Translations under genes and position numbers: made by a program
Notes under the pieces: model-generated
Databases searched by the model: none
Told to the model about the DNA's origin: nothing
The model's input: only the letters and a program-made list of their open reading frames with translations
Assembly (NCBI GenBank): GCA_037974965.1
Contig: JBBPFI010000006.1
Span: forward strand, 1,860,001-1,924,000
Reading direction: 5' to 3'
DNA: 64,000 bases
Source of the DNA: Dacryopinax spathularia
Taxonomy: Eukaryota; Basidiomycota; Dacrymycetes; Dacrymycetales; Dacrymycetaceae
Part shown: piece after piece, positions 21,901-32,940 of the stretch
Layout: every line of letters begins with the position of its first letter
Position numbering within the stretch: the stretch's first letter is position 1

Positions 21901-24009
21901 GTGTCACCCCTCCGGAACGCCGCGCGGGAGGCCGTGCTCGAAAGTTTTGCCTTGGAGGCACGAAAGGGGAGGGTTCCGGAGGGACCGAGCTCACCGGCGG
22001 CGACCGTCCCAGATGATGTACGGGTGCGGGTGGAGCTGCTGAGGTGGCTGCGGACCGACTATGGCAGTCAAGCCGGATTCAAATCGTGGGAGCAAGCCGT
22101 GGCGTTGGAGCTGGCCCTTCGGAGGGACCATCACCTGCTTGTGATCTTACCGACCGGAGGCGGAAAGAGTGTGCTGTACGAGCTCCCCGCACGGCATGCC
22201 GAGCCTGATTGGGTGACCGTCGTCATCGTACCGACGGTTGCGCTACGGCTTGACATCCTTCGTCGAGCAGAAGGCCGAGGGATCCGGTCGGAGGAGTGGT
22301 CCATGGAGCTTGTTGAGCGCATCGATCGAATTTCCGGGCTCGTGGTCGTGTCCGCAGAAGCGGCCGTGACCGCTGGCTGTCGCCACTTTCTGGCGCTTCT
22401 CCTCGGTCTGAAGCGGCTTTCCCGGATTGTCATCGAGGAGGCACACCTTCTTCTCCACCATGCCGGGTTCCGAGGCGTCTTTGCTCGGTTTGGGGAGCTT
22501 ACCGCCATGGCTGTTCCGTTTGTGTTCCTGACGGCGACGTTGCCCCCCACGGCGGTGCCATCTTTGTGCACGCAGATGCGGTTGTCCTCGGTGGTGACGG
22601 TGCGCGCGAGGACTCCACGGCTCAACATCGTCTACCGGGTGCTCGCCGCGTCCGCGCTTCCCCACGCCTCGGGCGTTGAAGAAGGGGTGTCCTTTGTTGT
22701 CCGGGCCCTTTGTCGCGCTGCAAGTGGGCCCGATGAGCGCGGGATCGTGTATTGTGCCACGGTGGACACGTGTGAGCGGCTGGCCTCGCTGCTAGGGGTT
22801 GATGCCTTTCACGGGCAGATGAAAACACGGCAAGAGGCCGTCCTGAAGACGTGGATGGATGGCACCCACCGGGTTGTGGTCGCTACCAGCGCTCTGGGAG
22901 TTGGGGTGGACCATCCGGGCGTTCGGTGGGTCGTGCACGTTGAAACACCGCGGCACATGATCGACTTTCTCCAAGAAAGCGGTCGGATTCGTGAGGGAGA
23001 GGAAGGGCTGTCTTTGGTCTTCCGAAGCGAACAGGCACAGCGTCCAACCGTGGACAAGGGAGATGGGGGAGATGGCGGTGCGATGGGGACGTATGCCAGT
23101 CGGACGAGTGGGTGTCGGCGATGGGACCTGGGTGCGTATGCGGACGGGATCGGCCAGACTTGTTCCGGACTTCCCGGGGCGTTGCCGTGCGATCTGTGCG
23201 AGGGTACGTTGCAAACCCGGCATTTCTGGCATCGGACCATCGACGAGCTCTCGGCGCTGCAAGAGGACGGGAGGCATCTGGAACGCATGCGACGCACGGA
23301 CAGCACCAGTACGTTGGTGGAATTGTCGGCGGCAGCGGGGGACGCCAGCCAGCCGCTTCCCGTTGCGGCTGATGCGCCAGAGCCGGGCACGCTCAAAGGG
23401 AGCGGTCTGGCCCGGCGAGTGCCGCCGCCGAGCGGGCCGCTACTCGTCGAAGGCGCACTGAGGCGGGCAGCGGGGCGGGAGAGTGTGACCGAGGTGGACG
23501 CATGTCTGAGGGCGCTAGAGTGCCTGGGAGGACGTTGTGTGCTGTGCTGGTTTCTGCAAGGTTCCTTGGCCGGTATCTCCTCCCACGCCACGGACATCTT
23601 CCGGTGCCCGACGAAGATCTGCTGGCAGGGTGCCTCCTATGTGGGCTGGCGGAAAACCAGCGTGACCTTTGCGCCGAACTCGTGCTGCTACAAGTGTTGT
23701 TTACCACGGCACGTCGGCGGGTTTCATGGAGAGCAGGGCTGCGAATTCCCGGACAGGGTGCTGCCACTAGCCTGGGCGGTTGGTCAGAGCGCACTGACGT
23801 TACGAGCCCTGGAGGCGCGTTTCCACTGCCGAGTGACTCATGCCGGCGATGGGACCAAAGGTGGGTCGTGTGATTGGACATCGTTCGGGAGGTTCCTGAC
23901 AGAGCCGTCCTCGGGCGGCACCTTTGTCCGGGCCGTGGAGGTGTTTGTGTGGTACATAGGGGAGAAGGAGGGCGCCATGAGCGGTGGGGTACAGGGTAAG
24001 AGTATGTGA
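18972..24009 (+). CDS. telomere-linked-helicase type protein: zinc fingers, OrsD, tyrosine-recombinase-like, RecQ helicase, cysteine domain
   Basis: Three exons, 18972-20074, 20135-20590 and 20640-24009, joined by introns of 60 nt (GTGAGT, CTGAT branch) and 49 nt (GTATGG..GCAG). Frames are preserved, giving about 1642 residues. Residues 10-80 hold C2H2-like fingers (CPLC...H...H). Residues 135-240 match OrsD (LICIGC, CTLC, HMRSAH). Residues 690-865 look like a tyrosine recombinase: ARGAEL (Arg I, ~699), YHKG (Lys, ~733), HRH (Arg II, ~822), GHST (His, ~851) and RVYGL (Tyr, ~860). A RecQ-type helicase covers ~1000-1330: Walker A GGGKS (~1026-1030), EEAH in place of DEAH, TAT, and QESGRIR as motif VI. 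A Cys/Trp-rich tail (CVLCWF, CCYKC) follows at ~1480-1620. Fungal TLH genes combine OrsD and RecQ near telomeres. A further intron at 23996-24039 could change the last residues. Confidence 0.9.
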
Positions 24010-26243
24010 CCGGTTCCTGTGTTTCGCGTTACCACATAGCTGCGCCCTAATCTTTGAGGCTGTTTCTGCCCTAACCCGTCTATAACGCGATGCGCACTCG
24101 GGACGGACAATGATGGCCTGTTGAATAGGCCCGCAGGTCCGCCTTGGCATACACGGGTGGCTCACCCCCAGCAGTTGATGACCGGCCCCCAAGGGGAGTG
24201 GGACGGAGGAAGGGCTGAGCTGCAGGTTGGGAGCGGCTTTGGGTCGAGGATATAACAGCGCAACGAACCACGACCGCTTCCCACGGCAACACGAGCGTTC
24301 TCGGTCCGTTTACCTTTGACCCTCACCTAGGGTAAGACATTTCAGGCCGCCTTCCAAAGTAAGGGGCCTGAGTAGAATAAACCGCGGCTGGGTGCGACGG
24401 TTTTGCAGCGGACCAACGTCCGTCGTGTTGTGCGTCGCCAGGACGGGCACGGTCGGCCGCGGTTAGTCACAGTTAATCATCGCCTGTTTGGAAAACAGGC
24501 TATTTTGGTTCATTCCCACTGGCTATGGTTAGGTAAGGAACTGGTGTGTAACCGGGTAGGACCGGTTTTTCCGGGAGCAGCCATGAAGGCCTGAAAGTGT
24601 CCCTCTCCAACGGCCCCTTTATTGTCTGTATCCTTCCATTCCTGGAGAACGTGAATGGGCTGCCAGGGAGAGACTCCAAGAGGCTCTCAGCTGAGTCTTG
24701 GCAGCAGATTTTGGTTCACAATCTGTTCAGCTGCCTTCAAAAGCGATTTAGAGCCGTTCACACGGGGTGAAAGTAGGTTCTCTGCTCTGACAATAAGGCG
24801 GTCGTGGTCGGCATGGTCATGGAACTACGACCTGATAGAGACCGAGCCCTAAATCGCCGGTCATTCCGCTTCGCTGAAGATCGCGTCCATCCCTCGATTC
24901 TGGTCCGCACGCAGGTCCGGCTCCTCGTGGAGATTCAGGAAGGAGGACAAGACAGGGGCCGGATGGGAAATGCTGTCGCTTTGCATGACCTCGCCGGACC
25001 TGGCCCGCAGCGGGAATGCGACAGTGAAAGCCGAGCCGATGAACGCACACGCTGCCCGACCGACCGGGCCTCCGAAGAAACACGGGACCCGGGATTTCAC
25101 CATGCCCGACGGCGTTCACATGGACCCTGCGAAGACGGACGTTACAGAAAGACAGCGGCGAAGAAGTACCGGGAGAGGGAGAAGAGCGCTGGAAAGGCGA
25201 TCGGCGACTTGTGCAATCCTTACCTCATTTTTACCATGCCATTCGGGCGTGTGACGAAGATCCCCGACAGAAGTAAGCTACCTCGCCAGTGCCATTCGCT
25301 TGTCCCTTCGCTATCTTCTTCTTTTCCCCCTTTTTTCCTTTCTCGCCTGCTCATGTCGTCTGTGGATGTTGGCCAATCAACCGAGCCAGATGACCGGGGT
25401 GAAGATGGGCGCGTGCAGAGAACAGAATAAGTCCATACCTGTTCAGAAGATCGCGAGAGCGAGCTGCCCTTTCTACTAGTACTGGATTTAGTACTACTGG
25501 CCTAAGACCTGTCCTTACCGAGCGTGAAGGTGCTTCCGTCCCCCTCCCGAAAGCTTTGAAGGCACACGACGTTTTGCCTTGCCTGTACAGTGCATCTTTG
25601 TTAGAACTCGGTTCTAATCAACTATCGTACCCCCTTCCAGGCTGTTTCCTGCACTTCCACTGGCCTAAAGAAGATAGTTTGCAGGAGCTCCCGGCGGTTA
25701 GAGACATTTTCCGTAACTTCTGTCATCTCTGCTGTGGCGGGAAGGTTCTACCCGAAATGCCAAGAATGTCAGGCAAAGGTGTATGGACCCAATTACTTCA
25801 GAGGGATGGTATCCGATTTCGCGGAGCTGTGTCGGAAGCAAAAGCAAGTCAGGGTGTGTGGGTGGAACCCGGGAGGGGAGATGGAGCGTGGCTGAGCAGG
25901 AATGCACCGCGCGTGAAGGCGTGGTGTGCTGTTGGATGTGGTTCACCACCAGCTCTCTCTATCGCGTCTGTCGATCGTTGCAGCTAGGAAGAGCAAACAA
26001 AATCTGAGACGACGAGCCGCAGGCTGGGTGGGACTGACTGCGCTTTCCCTGAGCGTCTGAGGCAACTGGCTACCGCGGGGTGACGGTGGTGCATCAAAAA
26101 GGCCCGGGTGCATTTGATACCGTGCGTGGAAGCCCGTCGTTCTCCAGATTAGTGGGACAGATCCTGGGGAAGGGGGCTGACACCGTCGCTAAGGCCCCCG
26201 ATCGCTCGCCAACTTCGTTTGCGGTCCGGCCTGGACGTCCAGG
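24010..26243. other. intergenic stretch, nothing firmly recognised
   Basis: About 2.2 kb downstream of the TLH gene. Weak frames exist on both strands near 24.8-25.4 kb and a plus frame near 25.56-25.99 kb, none with motifs or splice support. No repeat end was found. Confidence 0.4.
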
Positions 26244-27979
26244 ATGGACCGCGCAGTGCGGATCCCGGAAATTGTGCTCGAAGTGCTGAGCTACCTCCCG
26301 AAATGCGATCTGCTGTCCGCGATGCTTGTGTGCCGGCAATGGTGTGGCCCCGCGGTGGGGGCGCTCTGGGCCGAGCTGGAGGAGGCGCACGTGGGCAGGA
26401 TTGGCGCGGCGATCGGGGTCGCAGGAAGGGTGAGTGGGGTGCTGGCGGTGGCTGTCCTGTGGAAGAGACGCTGACATGCCGTCTCGATTTCGCTCGCCCT
26501 TTGCTCGCCTGCTCTGCCTGTTCGGGTCGCCTTGACCGCTGCCCACCCTTCATCGCCACCGTCTCGACACGGTCGACGCAGTTCGCGGCCGCCGCTGGGA
26601 CGACCAGGCTGGACGGCGTGGGCCGGCGGCACGCCCCTCCGTGGGCTCGACTGGGCTGGGTGCGCGGGATGAAGCTCGACCTGTCCGGCTACGTGGAGGG
26701 GGCGGGGGACGTGGGCCCGACGCTGTCTCGTGTCGCGGCGTCCTGTCCGTCCCGGTGTCTGCCCCCGCCGACATGGGTGGGGACGATGACGAACCTGAGC
26801 TGCGTGGTGGCCCATCCCGCGCAGCTGGACGCCGTGGGGGCGTTCCTGCCGCAGGGTCTGCGTGCCCTGGCGGTCGAGTGTCGGGAGGTGTCTCCATATC
26901 ACGCGCGGGTCCATGAGCCGTCGTGGTCGGTGGCCGTGGAAGGGCTGCTGCGGGCGGTGCCGGTGCGGTGCCCTGAGCTCCGCTCATTCTCGCTGGCGAC
27001 GACGTTGGCCGGGGAGGGCTTGCGGGCATGCTTTGATGCCTTGGGGGAGCTCGTTCGACTGCCTCATCTGCGATATCTGGCCACTGATCTGCTTCGCACG
27101 CCGGACGACTTCATCGCGCCGGCTGGAGGGAAACGGATGAGAGGGGCGGTGGAGGGGAAGAGCCGGGCGTTGCCGGGCGACGACCGATGGTTGGCGGTGA
27201 GCCTGTCGATCCCGTGTCTGCCGAACGCCGAGCTGCTGGCGCTGCTCCCGCCGGGCATGCGGCGGCTGACGTTGCGGGCGCAATGCGGAAACGCCCCCAA
27301 TACGGACGCGTTGGCGGCGGTGTTGGTGGGCCTGGCGAGCCCGCCGATGGCGCGGCTCGCGTCGCTGGACCTGTCGCTGGCGTTTCGCCGATCGCAGCCG
27401 TCGCCGATGGTCACCGCGGACCTGTTCGGGCGTCTCGCGGGATGGTGGAGCGGCCTGGAACGGCTGGCGGTGGAGGTTCACGGGACGGGTTCGCTGGTGG
27501 TGACGGACGATCACCTGGCCCGGTTTCCGGCATGGTTTCCCGCGCTGGCCGAGCTGACGCTCGTCGCCCGCGGCGATCGGTTTGGGGTCGTCCGCGTCAG
27601 CCTTCCGGGCGTGGTGGCGGCGTTGGAGGCGGGCCCGCGATTGCGGCGGGTTTGCTTGCGGGCGATCAACCATCGGGTCCCGTCGGTCCCCGCAGGGTCG
27701 ACCGGCCGAGCGAGGTTGGCGAGCGGGGTCGGCGCGCGGCGGACGGTCGAGGTGGAGGTGAGAACGAGCGGGAGCGGGCAGGCGGTCGTTGGCGGCGCGG
27801 CTCGTCGGGCCGCGCGATTTCTTGAGCGGGTGGAAGGAGAGACGCCGCTGAGGGTGTCTCTGCGGAGTGCGGATCCGTTCTGGGGCCATGTCGCGGACTT
27901 GCGCCGCGGCCGCGCTGGGATGGTGGAGGATACCTGCAAGGCGCCGCCGGCCGGGTCACGGGGAGGTCCAAACGGCTAA
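26244..27979 (+). CDS. F-box / leucine-rich protein in a very GC-rich block
   Basis: Two exons, 26244-26429 and 26582-27979, joined in frame by a 152-nt intron (GTGAGT donor, pyrimidine-rich 3' part, GACGCAG acceptor), giving 527 residues. The N-terminus is a classic F-box: RIPEIVLEVLSYLPKCDLL, then MLVCRQWCGPAVGALW. The rest has leucine-rich segments (LRALAVECREV, MRRLTLRAQC, LASLDLSLAF). The likely role is an SCF substrate adaptor (family knowledge). The gene is clearly richer in G and C than its neighbours, so its codon use is extreme. The intron is longer than the typical 45-60 nt of this window, so a shorter alternative cannot be excluded. Confidence 0.75.
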
Positions 27980-28360
27980 GGGTTGGCATGAGTCATGCTC
28001 GAAGGTTGGCGATTTCCGTTGCACCGTGTCGCAATGGGATGCCGTATGTCTTTTCTTCTCACCCATGTTCGCTGTCATACGTTGTATCCCTATTGGTCAG
28101 CCAAAGCCTGGCCGCGTTCTCTCCCTGTATTGGCTGTATTTCTCTGTTTTGTGTGTGCAGGAATGCAGGATCATTGGATAGGATACATGTGTGCTGGCAA
28201 TGGGGTGCGCGGTCGCCGACGCTGGGGGACGTGCGACTGCGAGCAATCTGCCGCGTGCTGGCTGGCGCCTCCCACGTGGTCCTTGGTGATTGCGGAAAGC
28301 CCTCACTTCCCTGTGGTATTACTATCTACTGGTTGGGGCCTCCCCGAGAACGACGGTCTG
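27980..28360. other. intergenic, convergent gene ends
   Basis: About 380 bases between the plus-strand F-box gene and the 3' end of the minus-strand gene at 28361. No feature recognised. Confidence 0.5.
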
Positions 28361-29468
28361 CTACAGGAGTGCACCCGGGCTTGGGAGGAGGGGGAGGACG
28401 GCGGGAGGAGATCTTCCTAGGGTGGAGGAGCACTCGATGTTCAGGTCCCGAATGAGGGCTTGGACATTCTCATGCAATGACTTGGCCTCCAACTGGTGCA
28501 CTTGAGCACGCGCGTATGTGCAATGTGCACTGAGGAGGAAGGCATCGACGGTGTGCTCGTTGGCTTGCTCGGCGTAATGGCGAACTTCAGCTCGGATGAT
28601 TTCGAGTGCTTCCCTACGAGGAGTCGGCTCCACCCCATCGGTTGGCTCTCCGCCGGTGAGCCTCACCAGCGTGCCAGGGGCGGTCCTCGGAAGGCCCTGC
28701 CAGGTACACGCTTCCTCCTTCAGGAAGACCTCGAGCTGGAGAAGAAGCTGCTGATCCTTGCGCAGAGAAGTTAGCTGATCATTGTACAGATGGGCGGTGA
28801 TAGAGAAACATTGGTGAGCGGCGGTGAGGCGTTCCTCCGCATGAGGACCCACGCAGGGTGGATGCAACACGGTGCCGTCTTCCAGCTCGGGACCGGCCAG
28901 CGCATCGAGGTTGACGTCGTTGGCCCGCCTGAGCGCAAGTGTCTCGCTAACGGCGTCAAGCCGTTCGGCTTCCGCTTCGCGAAGCGCGTGTTGATGGCTT
29001 TGCACGAGGTCGAGCGGAGTGAGCGCTTTGCGCGTCTCGTTATTGAACCACCCTTCTGCGCTTGGCGGTCCGGACAAAAGTGTGGGGACCTTCATATCAT
29101 ATCATTCGAGAACGGCGTTGCTTAGAAAGAGCGAACGGGCTCACGGCGCGCTGAGGTTGCTCTGATACCCCGCCGAAGGAGCTTAAGTGAGCCGTACGGT
29201 AGCGTGCCTCTCGCTCAGCGCGCATCACGTAGCGGACCATTGCGCGATAGAGAGGCAGGTGCTGATCCGTGTCGAGGGTGGCGGATGGAAGGTTGGCGCA
29301 GTATTTAAGGAAGGCGGTCTGCAGGGACCGGCTCAGGGCAAGACCGCGATCGAGGGCGGACGGCTCATACCATTTCGTGCGCTGCATCCTCCGGGACACG
29401 CATCTTGGTATATCCAACCAGGGGGAGTCCTTCGATTGCTCGGACGAGGTGAGCGGTGAAGTCCACAT
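28361..29468 (-). CDS. hypothetical helical protein
   Basis: Two exons, 29468-29145 (ATG) and 29089-28361, separated by a 55-nt intron (GTGAGC donor, AAG acceptor, phase 0), giving 350 residues. The sequence is rich in Ala, Glu, Leu and Arg with long predicted helices, for example HALREAEAERLDAVSETLAL, LRKDQQLLLQLEVFLKEEA and a C-terminal helical stretch, suggesting coiled coils. No domain was recognised. The 5' end is uncertain because the first exon's frame stays open upstream of the chosen ATG. Confidence 0.55.
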
Positions 29469-29750
29469 GAGCAACAAGGTAGGCGTCCATGGCTGATGAC
29501 GGTTTCGGCGTTGGAAGCCGATGCAGCCGGAAGGTGGTCCACAATATTCGGTGGCGGCGGTTTGGTCACGTGCTCTCCGTCCAAGGCGGGAGCACGTGAG
29601 ACATTGCAGGGGACCGAGGGAGACTGAGAGGAAGACCGTCCGGAGTATGAATAGCTCACTCCTGCAACACCCGGTGTCACCGGGCGGGGAACGCGCCTGC
29701 TGCGGTCTTTCGTGGCAGATGCGCCCTGGGCGCCGGAACCCCGAATCCAT

Positions 29751-31456
29751 GTGGCTCCACTCGACAGCGCTACTGCCCTGGGGTTATTTGCTGCAGCGCT
29801 CGCTCAGAAGGAATCTGATCCGGGGGGACGGGGCGGTGAAACGTTTCAGGAGGAGAGGTAGGCTGGCGCGGGAACTCTGATGGCGGTGGGCCGGTATGGA
29901 GCCTCCCCTTTTCACTATCTATGGTATCACGGGCTTACTAACAGGCTTGCAACGGTTTGAGGTGCTCGTTCGCGTTGCAACAGTGTTGTGAGGTGCACTA
30001 CTCTTGACTTTGCTGCGAAGTCCATTGCTTGTCAAAGTACGTGCACGTGATATACGGTATTGGCGGGGATGGAACGGACCCGCCATGATGTGAAATAGCC
30101 CGGTGCGGCAGGGAGGTGTAGAGCATTCGTTGTTGGAGCACATCAGAGACAGGGCGACCGTCCCAGAGGTCGCTTGGGACCAGGGCTCGTGCCCGTGGGG
30201 GTATGGATTGTGCCCCATGCTCCGATGAAATACATGATCAATTACAACGGAAGGATGATACAGGCAACCCGAGCTTGGGCCATCGGACGTCGGCCACGGT
30301 GCAGACGCCTTCGTTCCTGCACGCAGGCGAGGTGGCCTGGCCTGCTCGTTCCTTGACTGGGAACAGGGCACGGTGCACGGGCGGAAGGCGGTAAGCGTGC
30401 GTGAGCCGCCAGGGGAGGGCATGCCCTTACGCAGCGGCTATATCACCAGGTACTGTCTGATGTGTGAAAGCAATCTGGTGACGGTAGGGCTATTCGAGCT
30501 GTTGGCGGGGGCGACAAAAGCTGGCCGTCACCGAGGGAAGGTGAGTGTGCGCGAAGGCAATGGATTGAGTGACATACGCCACATTCTCGCTTTGGTATCG
30601 GAGGAGGGTCGGTAACTGACCACGGGGTGGCTGCGGCCGGGTGCACGGCGTCGCTCAGTCGGTCGTGGAGGTCCATGAAGACATCCATAACCTGCGAGTG
30701 GGTCAGGTGCTTGCGGCTGTCCTAGGAGCGGGGATGGATGTGGTTTCGGTTTTGGTCGCAAAACCAAAACCAAACCGACACCGCCAATTTCAGAATACCT
30801 TGAACCACTTCGAACCGGTTTTGGATTGGTTTTGGCGCACGTGGATAATTGAATAGGAAAAGGGTTCGGAAGGTCCGGTATGTCATCGGCGCGCTTGCAG
30901 CAACATTTTCAAATCAGCCACAATCAGCTCAAATCGGTATTGCAGCGGTAGCATAGGTATTATACAGCGCTTGATTGCCGCAAAGGGTGCTTTAAGGACT
31001 GAAATTCTGGGGATGATGTGCTATACTATTGATGAGGTCATTCAGCTCCAAAACCGGTTTCAAAACCGCTCTTAACCATAACCAAACCGCAGCCAGACCG
31101 AGACCGCCTGTTCGCCAAATTTCAAAACGGTCACAGACCGAACCGAACCGAGACCAACCACATCCATCACTACCAAGGAGAGGGTGGGGAATGGAGGCGC
31201 AGAATGAAATTTAAGAAGGTTGGGCATGGTCGCGGGATCCAAGCCGATGGTTGAATCGCCGCCACCGGGAGAAGATTTGTTCGGACCGAGTGCTCCGGCG
31301 AAGGCCAGAATGAGGGATGGCCCTCAGCCTGGGGTGACAGCGTCAGCCTCAGTCACCACGGCGGGAGCAAACCGGGCATTGATTATCACGAGAGAAGCGC
31401 TTTAGGATGATCATTGGAAGCGGCAAGTCCAAAACCGACACATGAGTGGATAACGT
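29751..31456. other. intergenic stretch containing a MITE-like element
   Basis: About 1.7 kb without a supported gene. The part at 30733-31168 has inverted ends and is listed separately. The remainder holds only short frames. Confidence 0.5.
30733..31168. mobile_element. MITE-like element with GATGGATGTGGTT inverted ends
   Basis: A segment of 436 bp. Its left end begins GATGGATGTGGTT and its right end, read on the other strand, begins with the same 13 bases. Internal to both ends are AACC/GGTT-rich repeats (left near 30745-30840, right near 31050-31160), with a less GC-rich core between them. There is no coding frame. This is the structure of a short non-autonomous DNA element. No clear target-site duplication is visible, so excision or age may have blurred the flanks. 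Confidence 0.55.
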
Positions 31457-32903
31457 CTAGCCGCCGAAGGGGGGCCAAGGAAGACGGCGGGGCGGGGGGA
31501 GGAGCATATCCGGGGGTAGTTCTTCCCCTTGTCGAAGATAGAAAGCGGTGACGGCGTTTCGGAGGCGTCTGAACAAGGTGTTACTGCGGGATAGGACGTC
31601 CATGACGTAGCACCAGAGCTCGGTCACCGCGGTGTGCACGTCTGGAGGCGGCCCAAGAAAACCGGTGCCTTGCACCCGGAAAGCGATTGAGGTGAGCTCC
31701 TTCCCTCCGGACGTCTGAAGGTCAGTGCCCCGTTCTGGAACAAGATAGCGTACCCACCGAGGTGTGCAGTGCGTAGACCTCCGTACTATAGACTTGGAAC
31801 TCCTCTACCGCGGCTTGAATCGTCTTCCATAGCGCCGGTGCCGGACGTGCGGTGGGTGGGCAGTCCATGAAAGCGTTGGAGAGGGCATCCTGTGAGCCGT
31901 TGATGCGACGACGTCGGGGGCCGGGGTAAGGGGGGGGGTACTCACTGCAAAGGGACGTGCGGCGACGACCGTCGCCATGGCTCGCTCTATGTCTTGCGAC
32001 GGTTCCGGTAATGACAAAAGCGTGGTCAGGTGTATGTAGAGATCTTCGAGCGGCAGGCCGAGCACAGTCGTCGGTTGGAGGGCTGGCGAATCGGCCACCG
32101 ATGGCCGTGGCCCGGAACTGCGGCGGGGGAGGGTGAGTGAGTTGAGAATGGCCGAGGCCTCCTCCAAGCGGGCGTCCTCCTGGTGGCAGAGACTGCGGAG
32201 ATTCCCGATGATCTGGCTGGCCGGCGCACTCCACCCAAAGGAGGGTCTGATCGCCAGAGGGTCGCCTGCTACCTGCCTTGAGACCCTTTCCAGGGCTTTT
32301 TCCGCGAACCGCACGCGCTGTTGGAGAGGGCTCACTCTTTCCTTGAGCTGCCGGATACGGGACCTCTCGCAAAACTCTACGAATTCGGAGGAGGAGAGAA
32401 AATCTTCATCCGGCGGCACCGGCTCGGGCGGTTGCCCCTGTGCGGCCGGCGCTGCCAGGTGTGGGGGCGCAGTCCGTGACGATGGCTGCGAAACGGTCGC
32501 TGACTCTGGAAAGTATACATCAAGTACCGCGCGGTACTCGGGGTGAGCGTCAAGCAGGCCCCCCGGGTTCCCTCGGGTTGCATCCTGGAGGCCACGAGCC
32601 GGTGTCGGTGCTTGCTGCTCAGCCGGATTGAACAGGACTCACCAAGATGGCCCGATCCTCCCATGTGAGCTGTCCGGACCCTTGCGCGATGGAGCGGACC
32701 GCCGCGACCAAGGCCTCCTCCACGCGCCGAGTCAAGGGGGGAGCGGCGGGCGTGGCTTCGGGCATGCAGGTAAGGGCGGGGGGAGGAAGGGTGGCGCGTC
32801 GGACGAGGTTGCCGTTCGCCCAGGGCATGTTCAAGTTGCCGTCCGGCGCCTTCAGAGGCTGTGCTATCACGTGCCGAGATGTGTCATCCACCACTGTGAA
32901 CAC
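31457..32903 (-). CDS. hypothetical protein, four exons, helical C-terminus
   Basis: Exons 32903-32643, 32584-31946, 31889-31758 and 31714-31457 join in frame through introns of 58, 56 and 42 nt (GTGAGT, GTGAGT and GTGGGT donors; CAG acceptors), all phase 0, giving 429 residues. After a leading domain (TRRVEEALVAAVRSIAQGS) comes an acidic/Pro segment, then helices with heptad-like spacing (RSRIRQLKERVSPLQQRVRF, LWKTIQAAVEEFQVYSTEV, MDVLSRSNTLFRRLRNAVTA). No catalytic motif is seen. It starts only 37 bases after the stop of zinc-cluster copy 1 on the same strand; a possible GTAGAG..TTAG intron there means the two could be one longer gene. Confidence 0.65.
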
Positions 32904-32940
32904 ATGGGCTAACTTTATTGTAGACCGGTATGACAGAAGT

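Noticed and set aside
24861-25103. Minus-strand 80-codon frame with a hydrophobic stretch (AACAFIGSAFTVAFPL)
   Set aside because: Could be a membrane or secreted peptide, but it is short and unsupported by any neighbour or paralogue.
24804-25430. Plus-strand frame of about 208 codons
   Set aside because: Arg/Asp-rich, no domain, and competing minus-strand frames look equally plausible; no splice or paralogue support.
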